A DNA stretch of 64,000 bases, from contig NZ_CP121695.1 in NCBI RefSeq assembly GCF_029761915.1, forward strand, positions 3,315,501 through 3,379,500, given 5' to 3'. Source of the DNA: Bradyrhizobium sp. CB1650. Lineage in GTDB: Bacteria > Pseudomonadota > Alphaproteobacteria > Rhizobiales > Xanthobacteraceae. The position numbers and the translations under genes were made by a program. Of the stretch, positions 45,320-55,588 are shown piece by piece; the stretch's first letter is position 1; every line of letters begins with the position of its first letter. The notes beneath the pieces were generated by a model, which ran no database searches, was not told the DNA's origin, and was given only the letters and a program-made list of their open reading frames with translations.

Positions 45320-45983
45320 CTATGCATTTTCCAGTTTGCTCAGAGAGGGCGTATGCGTTGACACGGCAGCTTGCATTTCTGGGGCAAGCAGATTTTCGTG
45401 AGTGCCCTCGCTGATGGGCGCCGGCTCCTTGATCCGGAACCACGCGACATAGAGCGCCGGCAAGAACAACAGCGTCAGCACAGTGCCTACGATGATGCCG
45501 CCCATCATCGCGTAGGCCATCGGTCCCCAGAAGATCTCGCGCGCGATCGGGATCAGCGCGAGACTTGCGGCAGCCGCGGTCAGCATGATCGGCCGCATGC
45601 GGTGTTCGGTCGCTTCCATGACCGCTTCCCATGCAGGCCGTCCTTCCTTCCTCAGGTCCTCGATCTGCACAATCAGGATCACCGAGTTGCGGATCAGGAT
45701 GCCGATCAGCGCCAGCACACCGAGGATCGCAACGAAGCCGAGCGGAGCTCCGCTTGGCAGCAGGGCCATGACCACGCCGATTACGGCGAGTGGCGCAACC
45801 GCAAACACCAGGAACAGCCGGTGAAAGCTCTGCAGCTGGATCATCAGAATGGTGGCCATGATGAACAGCATCAGCGGAACGACGGCCGCGATCGGCGCCT
45901 GGCTTTTCGCGCTTTCCTCCACCGAGCCTCCGATTGCGAGCGAGTAACCGGCCGGCAATCCCCTTGCGAACTCGTCCACCTCG
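45320..45983 (-). pseudogene. RND efflux pump, C-terminal fragment
   Basis: About 220 codons of the last membrane domain of an AcrB/MdtC-type pump: LPAGYSLAIGGSVEESAKSQ, LQSFHRLFLVFAVAPLAVIG, ILIRNSVILIVQIEDLRKEG and IIVGTVLTLLFLPALYVAWF. The remaining about 800 residues are missing. The break at 45982 is where a 90-bp sequence shared with 59607-59696 begins, so rearrangement removed the 5' part. Confidence 0.9.
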
Positions 45984-46071
45984 GCCAATTTTGAGGTTCG
46001 TGATGGAATGCATCTCCTGGGCTGATCTCGACGCGGAGGAGCAATGCGCCATCGCGATATTGGGAGCTGGA
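45982..46071 (+). repeat. 90-bp exact copy of 59607-59696 (truncated small gene)
   Basis: This segment is identical to the 5' part of the small gene at 59628-59825, including its start and codons for MECISWADLDAEEQCAIAIL. It is cut at 46071, six bases before repeat copy D. Confidence 0.85.
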
Positions 46072-46073
46072 TC

Positions 46074-46155
46074 GCGGACTGATAAGCAAATCGCAGAAAT
46101 GGAGTCAGTTGCCTGACTGATAAGGAAAACCAACAAACCTTATAGTCAGACGAAC
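46074..46155 (+). repeat. Compound repeat, copy D
   Basis: GGACTGATAAGCAAATC, then TGGAGTCAGTTGCCT, GACTGATAAGG near 46115, 12 bases, and CCTTATAGTC (one base lost). Its right half plus flank (46119-46250) is the right direct repeat matching 36501-36633. Confidence 0.82.
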
Positions 46156-46250
46156 GCTTAATAGTGTGCTGAGCGAGGCGACCGGTCGCCGGGCTGGGGC
46201 GCCTTAGCCGTTGCAGTGCGCGAGTCGCGATTCATTCAGGTCGGCGAGAT
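46156..46250 (+). repeat. Right direct repeat (start of primase fragment)
   Basis: Counterpart of the left repeat ending at 36633. Here it leads without a break into the primase-like pseudogene, so this is the older arrangement and the left copy is the partial one. Confidence 0.8.
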
Positions 46251-47470
46251 CGCGTCGGCGGTCCTGCCGAAGACGCCCGCGATCTTCGGTCGCGCCTCGA
46301 AGCGCCAGAGCCATTATCTGTACAACACGTCGCTCGCATCGGCATTTGAGCGGGGTGCGGTGCCGTTCAAGGACCCTGAGAGCAAGCGTATGTTGCTGGA
46401 GCTCCGCATTGGAGGTGGCGACAAGGGCGCGCAAACCGTGTTTCCCGGTTCCGTTCACGAGAGCGGTGAGCCGATCAAGTGGGAAACAGAGGGTGAGCCA
46501 GCGCAGGTCGATCCTGATGAGTTGTTGTGTCGAGCTGGGCAGCTTGGCGCGCTTTGCCTGCTTGCACGCTACTGGCCCAGAAGCCCGAGCCGGGCGAAAG
46601 CGGCGGCCGCCACGATGCGGCTCTGACCATTGGCGGCTTTTTGGCGCGCTGCGGGTTCAAGCCAAGCGACGTCAAGCTGTGCGCCGAATGGATCACGCGT
46701 TGCGCGCAGGACGAGGAATGGCGCGACCGGATCAAGGCTGCCCACGACGCGGCGCTCGCCTATAAGAAGGGCGACAAGACCCGCGGCTATCCTAAGCTCA
46801 AGGAGACCTTCGGCGAGAAGGTTGCCTCTCAGGTTGCTGAATGGCTCCGCTATAGCGGACCGAGCGATGATGATGCACGCGCAAGCGAGCGTAAGGCGCG
46901 GCCAAGACCGACGAGGAGGCAACGCAAGGGGCATCGCTCCCCACCATTGAAGTCCGGGGCGGCGAGCTTTCCAACCTCGCGAGCCGGGGCGAAGAGATTT
47001 TGAGCGTGGCTGGCGTTCAAATCTTCCAGCGCAGTCGGCAGTTGGTTCGGCCCGTGATTGAGGAGGTTGACGCGACGCGCGGCCGGAAGACCAAAATCTG
47101 CCAACTCATTCTGGTCGTGCCGGACTACTTGCGTGATCTGCTGTGCCGTCACGCACGGTGGGAAAGTCTTGCTGGCAAGAAGTACCTGGCGATCGATCCC
47201 CCGCGCGGCATCGCCGCGACCATGCTGGCGCGCACTGCGGAATGGCAGCTGTTTTCCCCGGTTTACGGAGTGACCTCAGCGCCCACCATGCGGCCCGATG
47301 GTACGTTGGTGACGGAGCCGGGCTTCGACCAGAAAACGGGGCTGCTGCTGGTTGAACCTCCGCCGATGCCGGCGATCCCCGACGCGCCGACGAAGGATTG
47401 CCGCTCTGATCTGGTCGGCAACTGCCAAGCAAAAGCCCGTCAACGTGATCGTCACAAGCAGTGCGCCGGC
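46206..47470 (+). pseudogene. Prophage-type primase-polymerase/ATPase protein, several frameshifts
   Basis: The first frame reads AVRESRFIQVGEIASAVLPK, RMLLELRIGGGDKGAQTVFP and SVHESGEPIKW, typical of the bifunctional primase-polymerase domain of integrated elements. Near 46600 it shifts to SGGRHDAALTIGGFLARCGF and EEWRDRIKAAHDAALAYKKG. Near 46885 it shifts again to [20 protein letters not shown] and [20 protein letters not shown]. The N-terminus and the helicase core are missing. It marks an old prophage or integrative element. Confidence 0.78.
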
Positions 47471-47481
47471 GCAGTCACCGC

Positions 47482-47628
47482 CCTCTACGTAGGAAACCTG
47501 CCGCCGCCCATGCCCGGCGTCTTCCCTGACTATGATGAAGAGCGGGATGTCTGGATGCGTGCACCGTGGGATGAGGCGAAGGTGCTGCAACGGCCGTTAC
47601 GGAATAATGCGCTTAGGATTCTCTTGGC
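47482..47628 (+). pseudogene. SRAP (YedK-like) fragment with internal deletion
   Basis: Reads [16 protein letters not shown] and then [20 protein letters not shown]. These two parts are about 120 residues apart in the full SOS-response-associated peptidase, so the middle, with the active-site Asn and His region, is deleted. The N-terminal catalytic Cys is also absent. The IS701-family element begins 43 bases downstream. Confidence 0.7.
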
Positions 47629-47670
47629 GCAATATCCAGACATCGGGCGTGTTAACGAACTAGTTACTAG

Positions 47671-49107
47671 CACTACTTTGGCAGATCTTGTTGTCGCTGC
47701 AGTTCTTCACGGATTGGTTTACTGCAGTATGGGCACCGTTGCGATGGCGGCCGAAGAATGAGATCGACGATGGCGTGGCGTACGGCGGGCATGGTTGGTT
47801 GAGGCGGAGGGCCGTTGCTTCTTTTTTTTCCGACCCGCGTGTGCGAGGCGACGGTGCTGCAAGAAGGCGTAGGCAATCATAGTCATCAGGGCGTGACGAT
47901 GAAGACCTTGCCATGATCGCCCCTCGAAGTGATCGAGGCCAAGCTCCTCCTTCAACTGCTGATGGGCCTGCTCACAAATCCATCGGGCCTTGATAGTGGC
48001 TGCCAGTGTGCGCAAATCCGTCGTCGCGGGCAGATTAGCGAGATAGTATTTCTTCTCCCCGGAGGCGCGTTGCTCGCCAATGAGCCAGGCTTCGTCGCCT
48101 GGCAGATGCTGCTGACCCTTATCCCATATTCGCTGCGGAGGCCCGTCGGCGATGCGCACACGGACAGCAGCAAATCGGGCTTTCAGCCGACCTTTGGTCC
48201 CACTGCGCCAACTCACGGTCTTCCACTTGGCGTCGGCCAACATGCGTTCTGCCGCGATCGATAATATATCCGGCACGTGGTGCCTCCGTGCTCGCCCCCG
48301 AACTTTGGTCACCGGCCAAATGAGCTGCACATTGACCGGATACACCTTGAGATGACGAGGAATGCCAACGGCCCAGGCCAGTCCGCGTTCCGTTAGCCCT
48401 TGTCGAAACGGCGCGCTGAGCCCGTATCCTGCATCCGCCAACACACACCCAAAACGCACTTTGGCTGCCATCGCGCGGTCAATCTCGGCCAAAGCAATCT
48501 CCGGCTTGGATCGTGGCGTTCGGTATTCGGCCGGTACGCGGGCGCGTTTCAAACGAGGGGCGTCGCTTGTCCAACTCTCAGGCAAAAAGAGACGCAGTGC
48601 GACCATCACCGGCACTTCGTCGCGCGCGAGTGTCAGCGACACCAGCGTTTGGCAATTTGCTGTTTTGCCAAGAGCCGACGCATATTGAGCCGCAACGCCA
48701 ACTGAGCGGTCGCCCTTCTTCGGCATTGCCGTGTCGTCAATAACCAGCACCGCATCGTTGCCGCCGACAAGCCGATCGGCGTGATTGAGCAGTTCAGATT
48801 CCAGCGGTGTCGCGTCCCAGACACCATCGGCGATGAAATGGTGCAACTGATCGTAGTTGCCCGTTGCAAGGCGTTCCGCCATCGGTTGAACACTTTTGCG
48901 ATCACCAGGACCGATCAATCCCGCAACGTAAAGCGGACACATCCGCTGCCGGGTCTTATGACCCAACCGATCCAGGAATGGCTTCAGCCAGCGTTCGAGT
49001 TCGTCTTCCCAGTCCACCATGGTCAGCCCTCCAAGAGCCGACCACCCATGAGTCACAGAAAAACTGATTTGGGAATCCCGTGCTGCTCAAAATCCGCCAA
49101 AGTAGTG
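47671..49107 (-). mobile_element. IS701-family insertion sequence (1437 bp)
   Basis: Inverted ends CACTACTTTGGCAGATC (left) and CACTACTTTGGCGGATT (right, opposite strand). It is flanked by a perfect CTAG duplication (47667-47670 and 49108-49111), matching the YTAR target rule of the family. It encodes one intact transposase. Confidence 0.92.
47719..49020 (-). CDS. IS701-family transposase
   Basis: A 433-aa DDE transposase. GGAGG seven bases before ATG 49020 selects this start over a GTG at 49056. Landmarks are [20 protein letters not shown], the first catalytic Asp in [19 protein letters not shown], the second in [11 protein letters not shown] and the Glu region [20 protein letters not shown]. 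The basic tail [10 protein letters not shown] is typical. It appears intact and could be active. Confidence 0.92.
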   Translation of the reverse strand: MVDWEDELERWLKPFLDRLGHKTRQRMCPLYVAGLIGPGDRKSVQPMAERLATGNYDQLHHFIADGVWDATPLESELLNHADRLVGGNDAVLVIDDTAMPKKGDRSVGVAAQYASALGKTANCQTLVSLTLARDEVPVMVALRLFLPESWTSDAPRLKRARVPAEYRTPRSKPEIALAEIDRAMAAKVRFGCVLADAGYGLSAPFRQGLTERGLAWAVGIPRHLKVYPVNVQLIWPVTKVRGRARRHHVPDILSIAAERMLADAKWKTVSWRSGTKGRLKARFAAVRVRIADGPPQRIWDKGQQHLPGDEAWLIGEQRASGEKKYYLANLPATTDLRTLAATIKARWICEQAHQQLKEELGLDHFEGRSWQGLHRHALMTMIAYAFLQHRRLAHAGRKKKKQRPSASTNHARRTPRHRRSHSSAAIATVPILQ

Positions 49108-49299
49108 CTAGGGTGCGTACTCATAAAAGTCGGTTGCTGCGAGTCGGCCACCTGATGTCTGCTTCTCCCCCAACAGCGGCGCGGGAGCGGACATCGCGGC
49201 ACTTCGCATTCGGGCCACAAGCGGTCGCGCCCATAACCTCGCGGCAAGCATAGAGGTTGGCAGCTTCTGGGGGGAGGAGCGGAAGAGCGATCGACAGCC

Positions 49300-50088
49300 C
49301 TATCCGGGCCGACGGCCGACGATCGCATTGGCGCACGCCTCGATCGAGACACGCCCACTCGCCTCGATAGGCACCTGCTCACGAACCCGAGACTTGAGTT
49401 GCGCCACGTCGGCTGACGCCATCGTTGTGAGCATCGGAGCGAGATTGGGCGCCGCGATCGTAGTGGACCAATAGTCCTCGAAATCGTCGAACGTTCGTTG
49501 CGTGCGAACAACGCGCGCTTCGATATCGGCGAAACCTGCCCCTGCCCATAGCGCATGTAGTCCTTCGGGCGTCGAGGCTTCCGCTTTCGGAGCCCGCGGT
49601 GGCGTGAACCCCATGCCTCTCATCTGGATTATGATGGCCTCCGACGGGCCGCCGCCGTTGACGACGTCCCAGACATAGGCGGACGCGAGACCGCCCGGCC
49701 GCACGACGCGAGCCATTTCAGCGACGCCCCTGGCAGGGTCCGGAATGAAAAACACAACGAGCGCCATTACGGCCGCATCGAAGGTGCCATCGGCAAATGG
49801 CAATGCCATTGCATCGCCCTGTCGAAACTTCGCGACAGGTGTCGCCAGCCGCTCTCGCGCAAAGGCCATCTGACCTTCCGAGGGATCCACGCCTTCGACG
49901 GTCATTGGGGCGAAGTGCTCGACCAGCAACTGTGTAAACGCGCCGTTGCCACAACCGATGTCGACCCATCGCAAATTGGGTGGGGGCGAGAGCCAATCCA
50001 TAAAAGCGCGTCCGGCCAGTCCACTCCACTTGCCCATCATCCGTTCATAGACGGCGCCGTCATCGAATTTGATCGTGGGCGCAGACAT
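49300..50088 (-). CDS. Class I SAM-dependent methyltransferase
   Basis: A 262-aa cytosolic enzyme of the UbiE/methyltransferase-11 type. Motif I is WVDIGCGNGAFT, motif II VEGVDPSEGQM, post-motif GDAMALPFADGTFDAAVMAL, and motif III VVRPGGLASAYVWD. GAGGTGACCCA precedes ATG 50088. The acceptor is unknown. It is flanked by the IS701 element and a convergent-free gap before the cyclase gene, and looks monocistronic. Confidence 0.9.
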   Translation of the reverse strand: MSAPTIKFDDGAVYERMMGKWSGLAGRAFMDWLSPPPNLRWVDIGCGNGAFTQLLVEHFAPMTVEGVDPSEGQMAFARERLATPVAKFRQGDAMALPFADGTFDAAVMALVVFFIPDPARGVAEMARVVRPGGLASAYVWDVVNGGGPSEAIIIQMRGMGFTPPRAPKAEASTPEGLHALWAGAGFADIEARVVRTQRTFDDFEDYWSTTIAAPNLAPMLTTMASADVAQLKSRVREQVPIEASGRVSIEACANAIVGRRPG

Positions 50089-50336
50089 TGGGTCACCTCG
50101 CTGCGTGTTCGCGCGTCTCACGGCCGTCGGCTCCGACGATAAGCGGACACAACCTTGGGGTCAACGCACCGATCGCGCTGATGACTGTTCGGGGTCAAAG
50201 TCAGAACAACTCAGCATGAGCACATGTCTTCCGGGTTACCCGTGAGAGCGGACATCGCTCGATGCAGTTGGCTTGTCGTAAACGTGCCATGAGCTGACCT
50301 CTCAGGCATGGTCTCACGGTCGCAATCCGGCGACTG

Positions 50337-53300
50337 CTATGTTGCAAACTCGGACAATGAAGTCTCGGCGCGACGCTCGAAGATGACCGCGCCCTGACGC
50401 TTAGCAATATCGGCAGCGGTTGCGAAGGCTGACCGTGCCTCAGCCTTGTTGCCGCGGTCGAGCGCCAGCAGGCACACGCCGCGCAAGCGATAGATCTCGG
50501 GCAGGTAGATGCCGACGCCGGCCTCGTCGATACCTGCGATCGCGCGGTCGAGATGACCGAGCGCGTCCGCGGGCCGGCCCGCGGCAAGCAGAACTTCGGC
50601 TGCGAGGCCGAGATAATATTGCGGAAGCGGACCGGCCGCGGTGGCTTTGGCGATCTCGGTATCGATCAGCCGCACGGCGTCCGCAGCGGCTGCGCCGGTT
50701 GCGGTGGCCCACCCGACCAGGATCAGGCTGCTGGCGCGCCATGGCGGCAGGGCGAACTTGTCGGCCAGCGCGGCCGCGCGATGTGCCGCCGCGTAGGTCG
50801 CTTCGCGGTCTCCCCCAAGCTGATAGCCAATACCGACGTTGTGCAGCCCGTGCGCGAGACTGTTCGGGTGATCGAGCAGTTCGGCCAGCGCAACGCCTTG
50901 CGTGAAATGCGGCGTCGCCTGTCGTTCATCGCCCGAAAGCCGCCAGGAATTGCCGCACTGGATATGAGCGCAGACGGCGGGATCGTGGCCACCAAAGGCG
51001 TGCGCGAGATGACGATGCTGCGTCATGTCGTAAAGCGCGATGACTTGCTGGCAGCCCTCTAGCGCGCCGCCGACGTCGCCGCGAAAATATGCCGTTGAAA
51101 GCTGGCAATGATAGGCTTCGAGCAACAACTCGCGATCGCCCGATTGTTGCGCGAGCGATACCAGTTCACCGGCGCGGTCGCGCGCGAGGGCCGTTTTGCG
51201 CCTCAGGTTGGCGTTGATCCAGAGGCCCCATTTCGCCTGGAAGGAAGCGGCGCTGTCACCGAGCTGCTCGCCGATCTCGCCAGCCTTGGTATAGGCTGCT
51301 TCGGCCTCGACGCTTTGCATGCCGTGGGCGACCACCGACGCCGCGCCGAGCTTAAGCCAGAACTCCACTTGCCGGCGCAGGCCGTTTTGCGGCGGCATAA
51401 TTTCGGCGAGCTTGAGACCCGCCGTGAAATGCGCGATCGCCTCCACATAGGCCGAGCGGCTCACGGCCTGGTTGCCGGCACGCATGCGGTAATCGCAAGC
51501 GAGTGAGAGCTGCCCCGCTTCGCCAAAATGATAGGCCAGCAACTCCGGTTCCTTGGCGGCGACATCGCCAAAGCGCTGCTCCAGCGCAAGACCGACGCGC
51601 CCGTGCCATTCTCGGCGGCGCATCAGCAGCAGGCTTTCATAGGCGGCGTCGCGCACCAGCGCGTGCTTGAAGTTGAAGCTCCGCTCGAGGCCACGCTCCT
51701 CGGGAAACACAATTCCCGCGGCAACCAGCTTTGCCAGCATGTCTTGCAGTTCGTCGTTGTCCTTGCCGGCTACCGCTTCCAGCAAGGCAATGGTGAATTG
51801 CCGGCCGATCACCGCGGCAATTTGGGCCACCTCGCGGGCGCCGCCGAGACGGTCAAGGCGGGCCATCAGCGAGTCCTTCAGCGTCGCCGGCACCGACTCT
51901 TCGCCCGCCGATTCCATCACGCTTCGGGTAAGCTCTTCGACGAACAGCGGCACGCCATCAGTCTTGGCGATGATCGCGGCGATCGTGTCCGCCGTCAGTC
52001 CATGCGCGGCGGCGACGCTCGCGACCACCTGCATACATTCGGGGCGTCCGAGGCGTCCGAGCGTGATCAGCGTGGAGTGTGGCCTTGACAGCCAGGGCGA
52101 TGTGAAATCCGGTCGCGCCGACACCACGACAAGGAGCCGCGCGCGGGTGATGCTGTCGGCCAATCGCGTCATCATTTCGAGCGTGGTCGCATCGATCCAG
52201 TGTGCGTCTTCCAGCACGATCAGCACGGGATCGCTATCGCTGGTCCGCGTCATGATCTCGACGATCAGCGCGAGCGTCGCGGCCTTGCGCTGCGCTGGCG
52301 GCGCGGCGGGAGCTGCCTCAGTCAGCGGGATTGACAACAGCTCGGCCAACAGCGGCAGCGCAGCCGGATTGGCGATGTGCCGCGCCCCAAGAAGGGAGCG
52401 GAGTTTCGCGGCGCGCACATCCGCTGGGTCGTCAGGCGCAAGGCCAGCGGCGCGGCTCAGATACTGGATCACCGGGTAGAGCGCGGTGTCGCTGTGATAG
52501 GGAGAGCATTGCAGATTGATGCGCGCATGAGCTTCGGCTGCAAGCTCTTGCTGTAGCGCCTCGATCACGCGTGATTTGCCCATGCCGGCTTCGCCGGTCA
52601 CAGTCAATATCTGGCCTTCGCCCTGCCGCGCCATATGCCAGCGTTCGCGCATCAAGCCCATTTCATGGGCCCGGCCGATCAGCGGCAGGCCGCCGGCGCG
52701 GATCGCAACAAAGCGGCTCTCGACCGAGGCTTCGCCACACACGCGCCAAGCGGGCACCGGACGGCTAAAGCCCTTCAGCTCGTGCTCGCCGAAGTGGGTA
52801 AGCTTGAACAGGCCGCCTAACAGCTTTTGGGTTGACTCGCTGACGAGGATGCAGTCCGCACCGGCAAGCGCCTGCAGTCTTGCGGCAAGGTTCGGCGTTT
52901 CACCGACGATGGTCCGCTCCTGCGCCATACCGGTACCGATGATTTCACCGACCACGACGAGACCGGTGGCGATGCCGATACGCGCCTGCACGCGCGTACC
53001 GTCAGGCGATTCGATCGCGCCGACTTCCGACAGAATTCCAATCGCGGCGCGAACGGCGCGTTCCGCCGCATCCTCAAAGGCATGGGGAAATCCGAAATAG
53101 GCCAGCACGCCGTCGCCCATGAACTTGGCGACGAAGCCACCGTAACGTCCGATCGCGCCGGCCACCGCGTCCTGGTATCGCCGGATCAGGCCGCCGAGCA
53201 GCTCCGGATCGAGCTTCGCCGACAGCGCTGTGGAGCCGACCATGTCGGCGAACATCACCGACACCTGCCGACGCTCGGCATCCCCAGAGCCGGGCTCCAC

Positions 53301-53543
53301 GGCCGCGGACGAAGCTTTGTCGGGCGAAGGAGCCTTGTCCTGGGCGGAAATCAGGGCTGGTGCGGTATTACGCGCCGCGATCGCCTTCAAAAGCCGGCGG
53401 CGATTGCCCAGCGAGAGACCCAATTGCTCGAGATCATGGTCATCGAGGTCGGGCAGGATGTCGAGGTCGATGTCATTCGCCTCAAACGCGTCGGCGTATT
53501 GTTCCAGATTGTGCCCACGCAACCAGTCGCGCAGATCGCTCAT
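50337..53543 (-). CDS. SAM-domain / class III cyclase / AAA ATPase / TPR protein
   Basis: A 1068-aa signalling protein. Residues 1-60 are a SAM domain (LRDWLRGHNLEQYADAFEAN). The cyclase domain (92-270) has metal ligands D100 (MFADMVGS) and D144 (FMGDGVLAYFGFP) and the TPNLAARL transition-state motif. The STAND ATPase has Walker A GEAGMGKS at 317-324 and LIVLEDAHWIDA as Walker B. The C-terminal 450 residues are TPR-like repeats. It has the same plan as the cyclase at 38679 except that a SAM domain replaces the zinc ribbon. A longer in-frame start at 53588 is not supported. It likely makes cAMP on binding a protein partner. Confidence 0.94.
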   Translation of the reverse strand: MSDLRDWLRGHNLEQYADAFEANDIDLDILPDLDDHDLEQLGLSLGNRRRLLKAIAARNTAPALISAQDKAPSPDKASSAAVEPGSGDAERRQVSVMFADMVGSTALSAKLDPELLGGLIRRYQDAVAGAIGRYGGFVAKFMGDGVLAYFGFPHAFEDAAERAVRAAIGILSEVGAIESPDGTRVQARIGIATGLVVVGEIIGTGMAQERTIVGETPNLAARLQALAGADCILVSESTQKLLGGLFKLTHFGEHELKGFSRPVPAWRVCGEASVESRFVAIRAGGLPLIGRAHEMGLMRERWHMARQGEGQILTVTGEAGMGKSRVIEALQQELAAEAHARINLQCSPYHSDTALYPVIQYLSRAAGLAPDDPADVRAAKLRSLLGARHIANPAALPLLAELLSIPLTEAAPAAPPAQRKAATLALIVEIMTRTSDSDPVLIVLEDAHWIDATTLEMMTRLADSITRARLLVVVSARPDFTSPWLSRPHSTLITLGRLGRPECMQVVASVAAAHGLTADTIAAIIAKTDGVPLFVEELTRSVMESAGEESVPATLKDSLMARLDRLGGAREVAQIAAVIGRQFTIALLEAVAGKDNDELQDMLAKLVAAGIVFPEERGLERSFNFKHALVRDAAYESLLLMRRREWHGRVGLALEQRFGDVAAKEPELLAYHFGEAGQLSLACDYRMRAGNQAVSRSAYVEAIAHFTAGLKLAEIMPPQNGLRRQVEFWLKLGAASVVAHGMQSVEAEAAYTKAGEIGEQLGDSAASFQAKWGLWINANLRRKTALARDRAGELVSLAQQSGDRELLLEAYHCQLSTAYFRGDVGGALEGCQQVIALYDMTQHRHLAHAFGGHDPAVCAHIQCGNSWRLSGDERQATPHFTQGVALAELLDHPNSLAHGLHNVGIGYQLGGDREATYAAAHRAAALADKFALPPWRASSLILVGWATATGAAAADAVRLIDTEIAKATAAGPLPQYYLGLAAEVLLAAGRPADALGHLDRAIAGIDEAGVGIYLPEIYRLRGVCLLALDRGNKAEARSAFATAADIAKRQGAVIFERRAETSLSEFAT

Positions 53544-53772
53544 GCCATCGATTCCCCCACCCGGCGCTCCAAGGGCAGATTGGCACATCTACAACACCTT
53601 AGGGTACAAGACTTTGGGCGCGGGATTTCAAGCAGCGGAAGGAACGTCCCGTCCGCCTTGGGTCATTCGCGTCGATTCGGCGGCGTTTCCGCGATGTCCG
53701 GTCTGGCTCGGCTGCTGACACGCCGCACCCCTTCCCAATCTTCGCCTTCGGGCCATTTGCGGACATGGCCTG

Positions 53773-54750
53773 CTATTCGATCACCTCATCGGCGCGAGCG
53801 AGCAGCACCGCTGGAATTTCGAGCCCGAGCGCCTTCGAGGTCTTGAGATTTATGATCAGTTCAAACTTTATAGGTTGTTCAACCGGGATGTCGGCAGGTC
53901 TCGCGCCCCCTATAATTTTTGCAACGTAACCGGCCGACCGGCGGTACATATCCGGAAAACTCGGACCATACGATAGCAGCCCTCCCTCTCTGACGAAGGC
54001 GGCACCATACCAAATCGATGGCAATCGATAGCGTCCCGCCAATTCGATTAGTCGCTTGCGATTATAATTCAGGAACGGAGATGCCATGGTTAGAAGCGCA
54101 TCCGCGCCCTGTTCCTTCGCCTGCGCGAATGCACCCTCGAATTCGCTGGGATCAGCGGCCTGAACAATCAATGGTTCAACCTTGAGCGCACTCGCAGTGG
54201 CCTGCACTTCAGCCACTCCGGCCTGCCCCACCTTCGGGTCATGCAGGACCATGATCCTTGTGGTTGCTGGTACAGCCTCCTTCAGCACTTCCACGCGTTT
54301 GGCTTCCAAATCTGTGCCAGACATCGCCAGTCCGGTGACATTACCGCCGGGCCGACTGAGGCTCTTCACGACTCCCGTTCCGATCGGATCACTGATGATC
54401 GCAAATACAATGGGCGTTTTGGTCCCGGTGTTCATGAGCGCAAGTGTCGCCTCTGAGCCGGCAGTGAGGATGACATCGAGATCCCGCTGTCCGAGAACTG
54501 CTGCCAGTTCGTTGAGGCGTTTTGGATTGCCTTCGGCCCACAGATAATCAACCTCGATCGTTCGTCCCTCTATGAGGCCATTCTCGAGCAGCCCTTGTTT
54601 GAACCGTTCGATCTGCCGAGGATCGAAGGCGCCCGGGCTCCCAACACCCAAGTAGGCGACGCGGGCGACATGGTCGTTCTTCGATTGAGCGCACGCTGGC
54701 AAAGGCAACGCTGCAGCGCCAAGGCCGGCTATGAAAGCGCGTCGTCTCAT
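53773..54750 (-). CDS. Tat-exported ABC-type substrate-binding protein
   Basis: A 325-aa periplasmic protein of the ABC substrate-binding (TrpX-like) family. MRRRAFIAGLGAAALPLPA is a Tat signal. The mature part has VARVAYLGVGSPG, EGRTIEVDYLWAEGNPKRL, TPIVFAIISDPIGTGVVKSL and the ending LEIPAVLLARADEVIE, which is the family's stereotyped C-terminus. No permease or ATPase gene is nearby, as is common for these orphan proteins in Bradyrhizobium. The ligand is unknown. Confidence 0.9.
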   Translation of the reverse strand: MRRRAFIAGLGAAALPLPACAQSKNDHVARVAYLGVGSPGAFDPRQIERFKQGLLENGLIEGRTIEVDYLWAEGNPKRLNELAAVLGQRDLDVILTAGSEATLALMNTGTKTPIVFAIISDPIGTGVVKSLSRPGGNVTGLAMSGTDLEAKRVEVLKEAVPATTRIMVLHDPKVGQAGVAEVQATASALKVEPLIVQAADPSEFEGAFAQAKEQGADALLTMASPFLNYNRKRLIELAGRYRLPSIWYGAAFVREGGLLSYGPSFPDMYRRSAGYVAKIIGGARPADIPVEQPIKFELIINLKTSKALGLEIPAVLLARADEVIE

Positions 54751-54995
54751 GTTAACCCCGCTGAAAAAGGCCTCGCGAAATGCCTATCGCAGCCGAGGTG
54801 CTGGGGCAACTATCCGTGCCTCTCAGCTCAGGCGCTGACAAGTCCGATATCTGAAAATAGGGCAAAAGTGCCGATTTGGTCCGGTGCTGACCATGTCGGG
54901 ATCGCGCCTGACTGCCGACCTCGGAGGAGGTGGGAGCGGTCGAGAAGAACCAATTGCTGACTCATGCAGTGCAAAGGAGCATTGTGGCTGCACCT

Positions 54996-55424
54996 TTACT
55001 CGATCACCTCGTCGGCGAGCAAGGTCTGTGGAAGCGTCAAACCAAGTTCTTTCGCGGTCTTGGCGTTGACCAAGAATTGAAATTGATTCGGCTGCTGGAC
55101 TGGCAAATCTGCCGGGCGCGCTCCCCTCAAAATGCGATCAATATAATCCACTGAACGGATGATAAGGCGATCGATCGGAACACCATACGACATCAGATCG
55201 CCCTCCGTGACGAAAGACGGAAACGGATACATCACCGGCAGGCGGTTTTTGCTCGCCTGGCTTATGATCAACTGTCGATGTGCGATCGGAAAGGCATCTG
55301 GAAATATCAATAAGCTGCCATGTGGCTGCTCTGCGAAGCTGGCGATTGCCTCGTCGAGCGCGGTGGCATCATGCGCCGGTGCCGGAATTAGTTGTAACTG
55401 AAAGGACGGGATAGCGGCTTCCAC
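54996..55424 (-). pseudogene. ABC substrate-binding protein, C-terminal fragment
   Basis: About 140 codons of the same family as its neighbour: LIFPDAFPIAHRQLIISQAS, SYGVPIDRLIIRSVDYIDRI and the ending LTLPQTLLADEVIE. The signal peptide and first lobe are gone, and no homologous sequence precedes 55424. A remnant. Confidence 0.82.
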
Positions 55425-55588
55425 AGAAGGTAGCGACCGCTCGGCGATGTTGGTCGACCGTCCGCTTTACGCCCGCAAGCGGGCTTAAGCGGAAATTTGC
55501 CAACCAACACGATGGGACAGAAACAGAACTCGACCACTTGTGTCCAGACGAACCGGCATCAGCGGAGGAAGGCTTGGCCGGCTGATCT

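Noticed and set aside
36461-46155. Reading the four repeats as a classical integron attC array
   Set aside because: No integrase gene is visible, the units do not have attC R'/R'' core sites, and the cargo includes multi-gene blocks and minus-strand genes.
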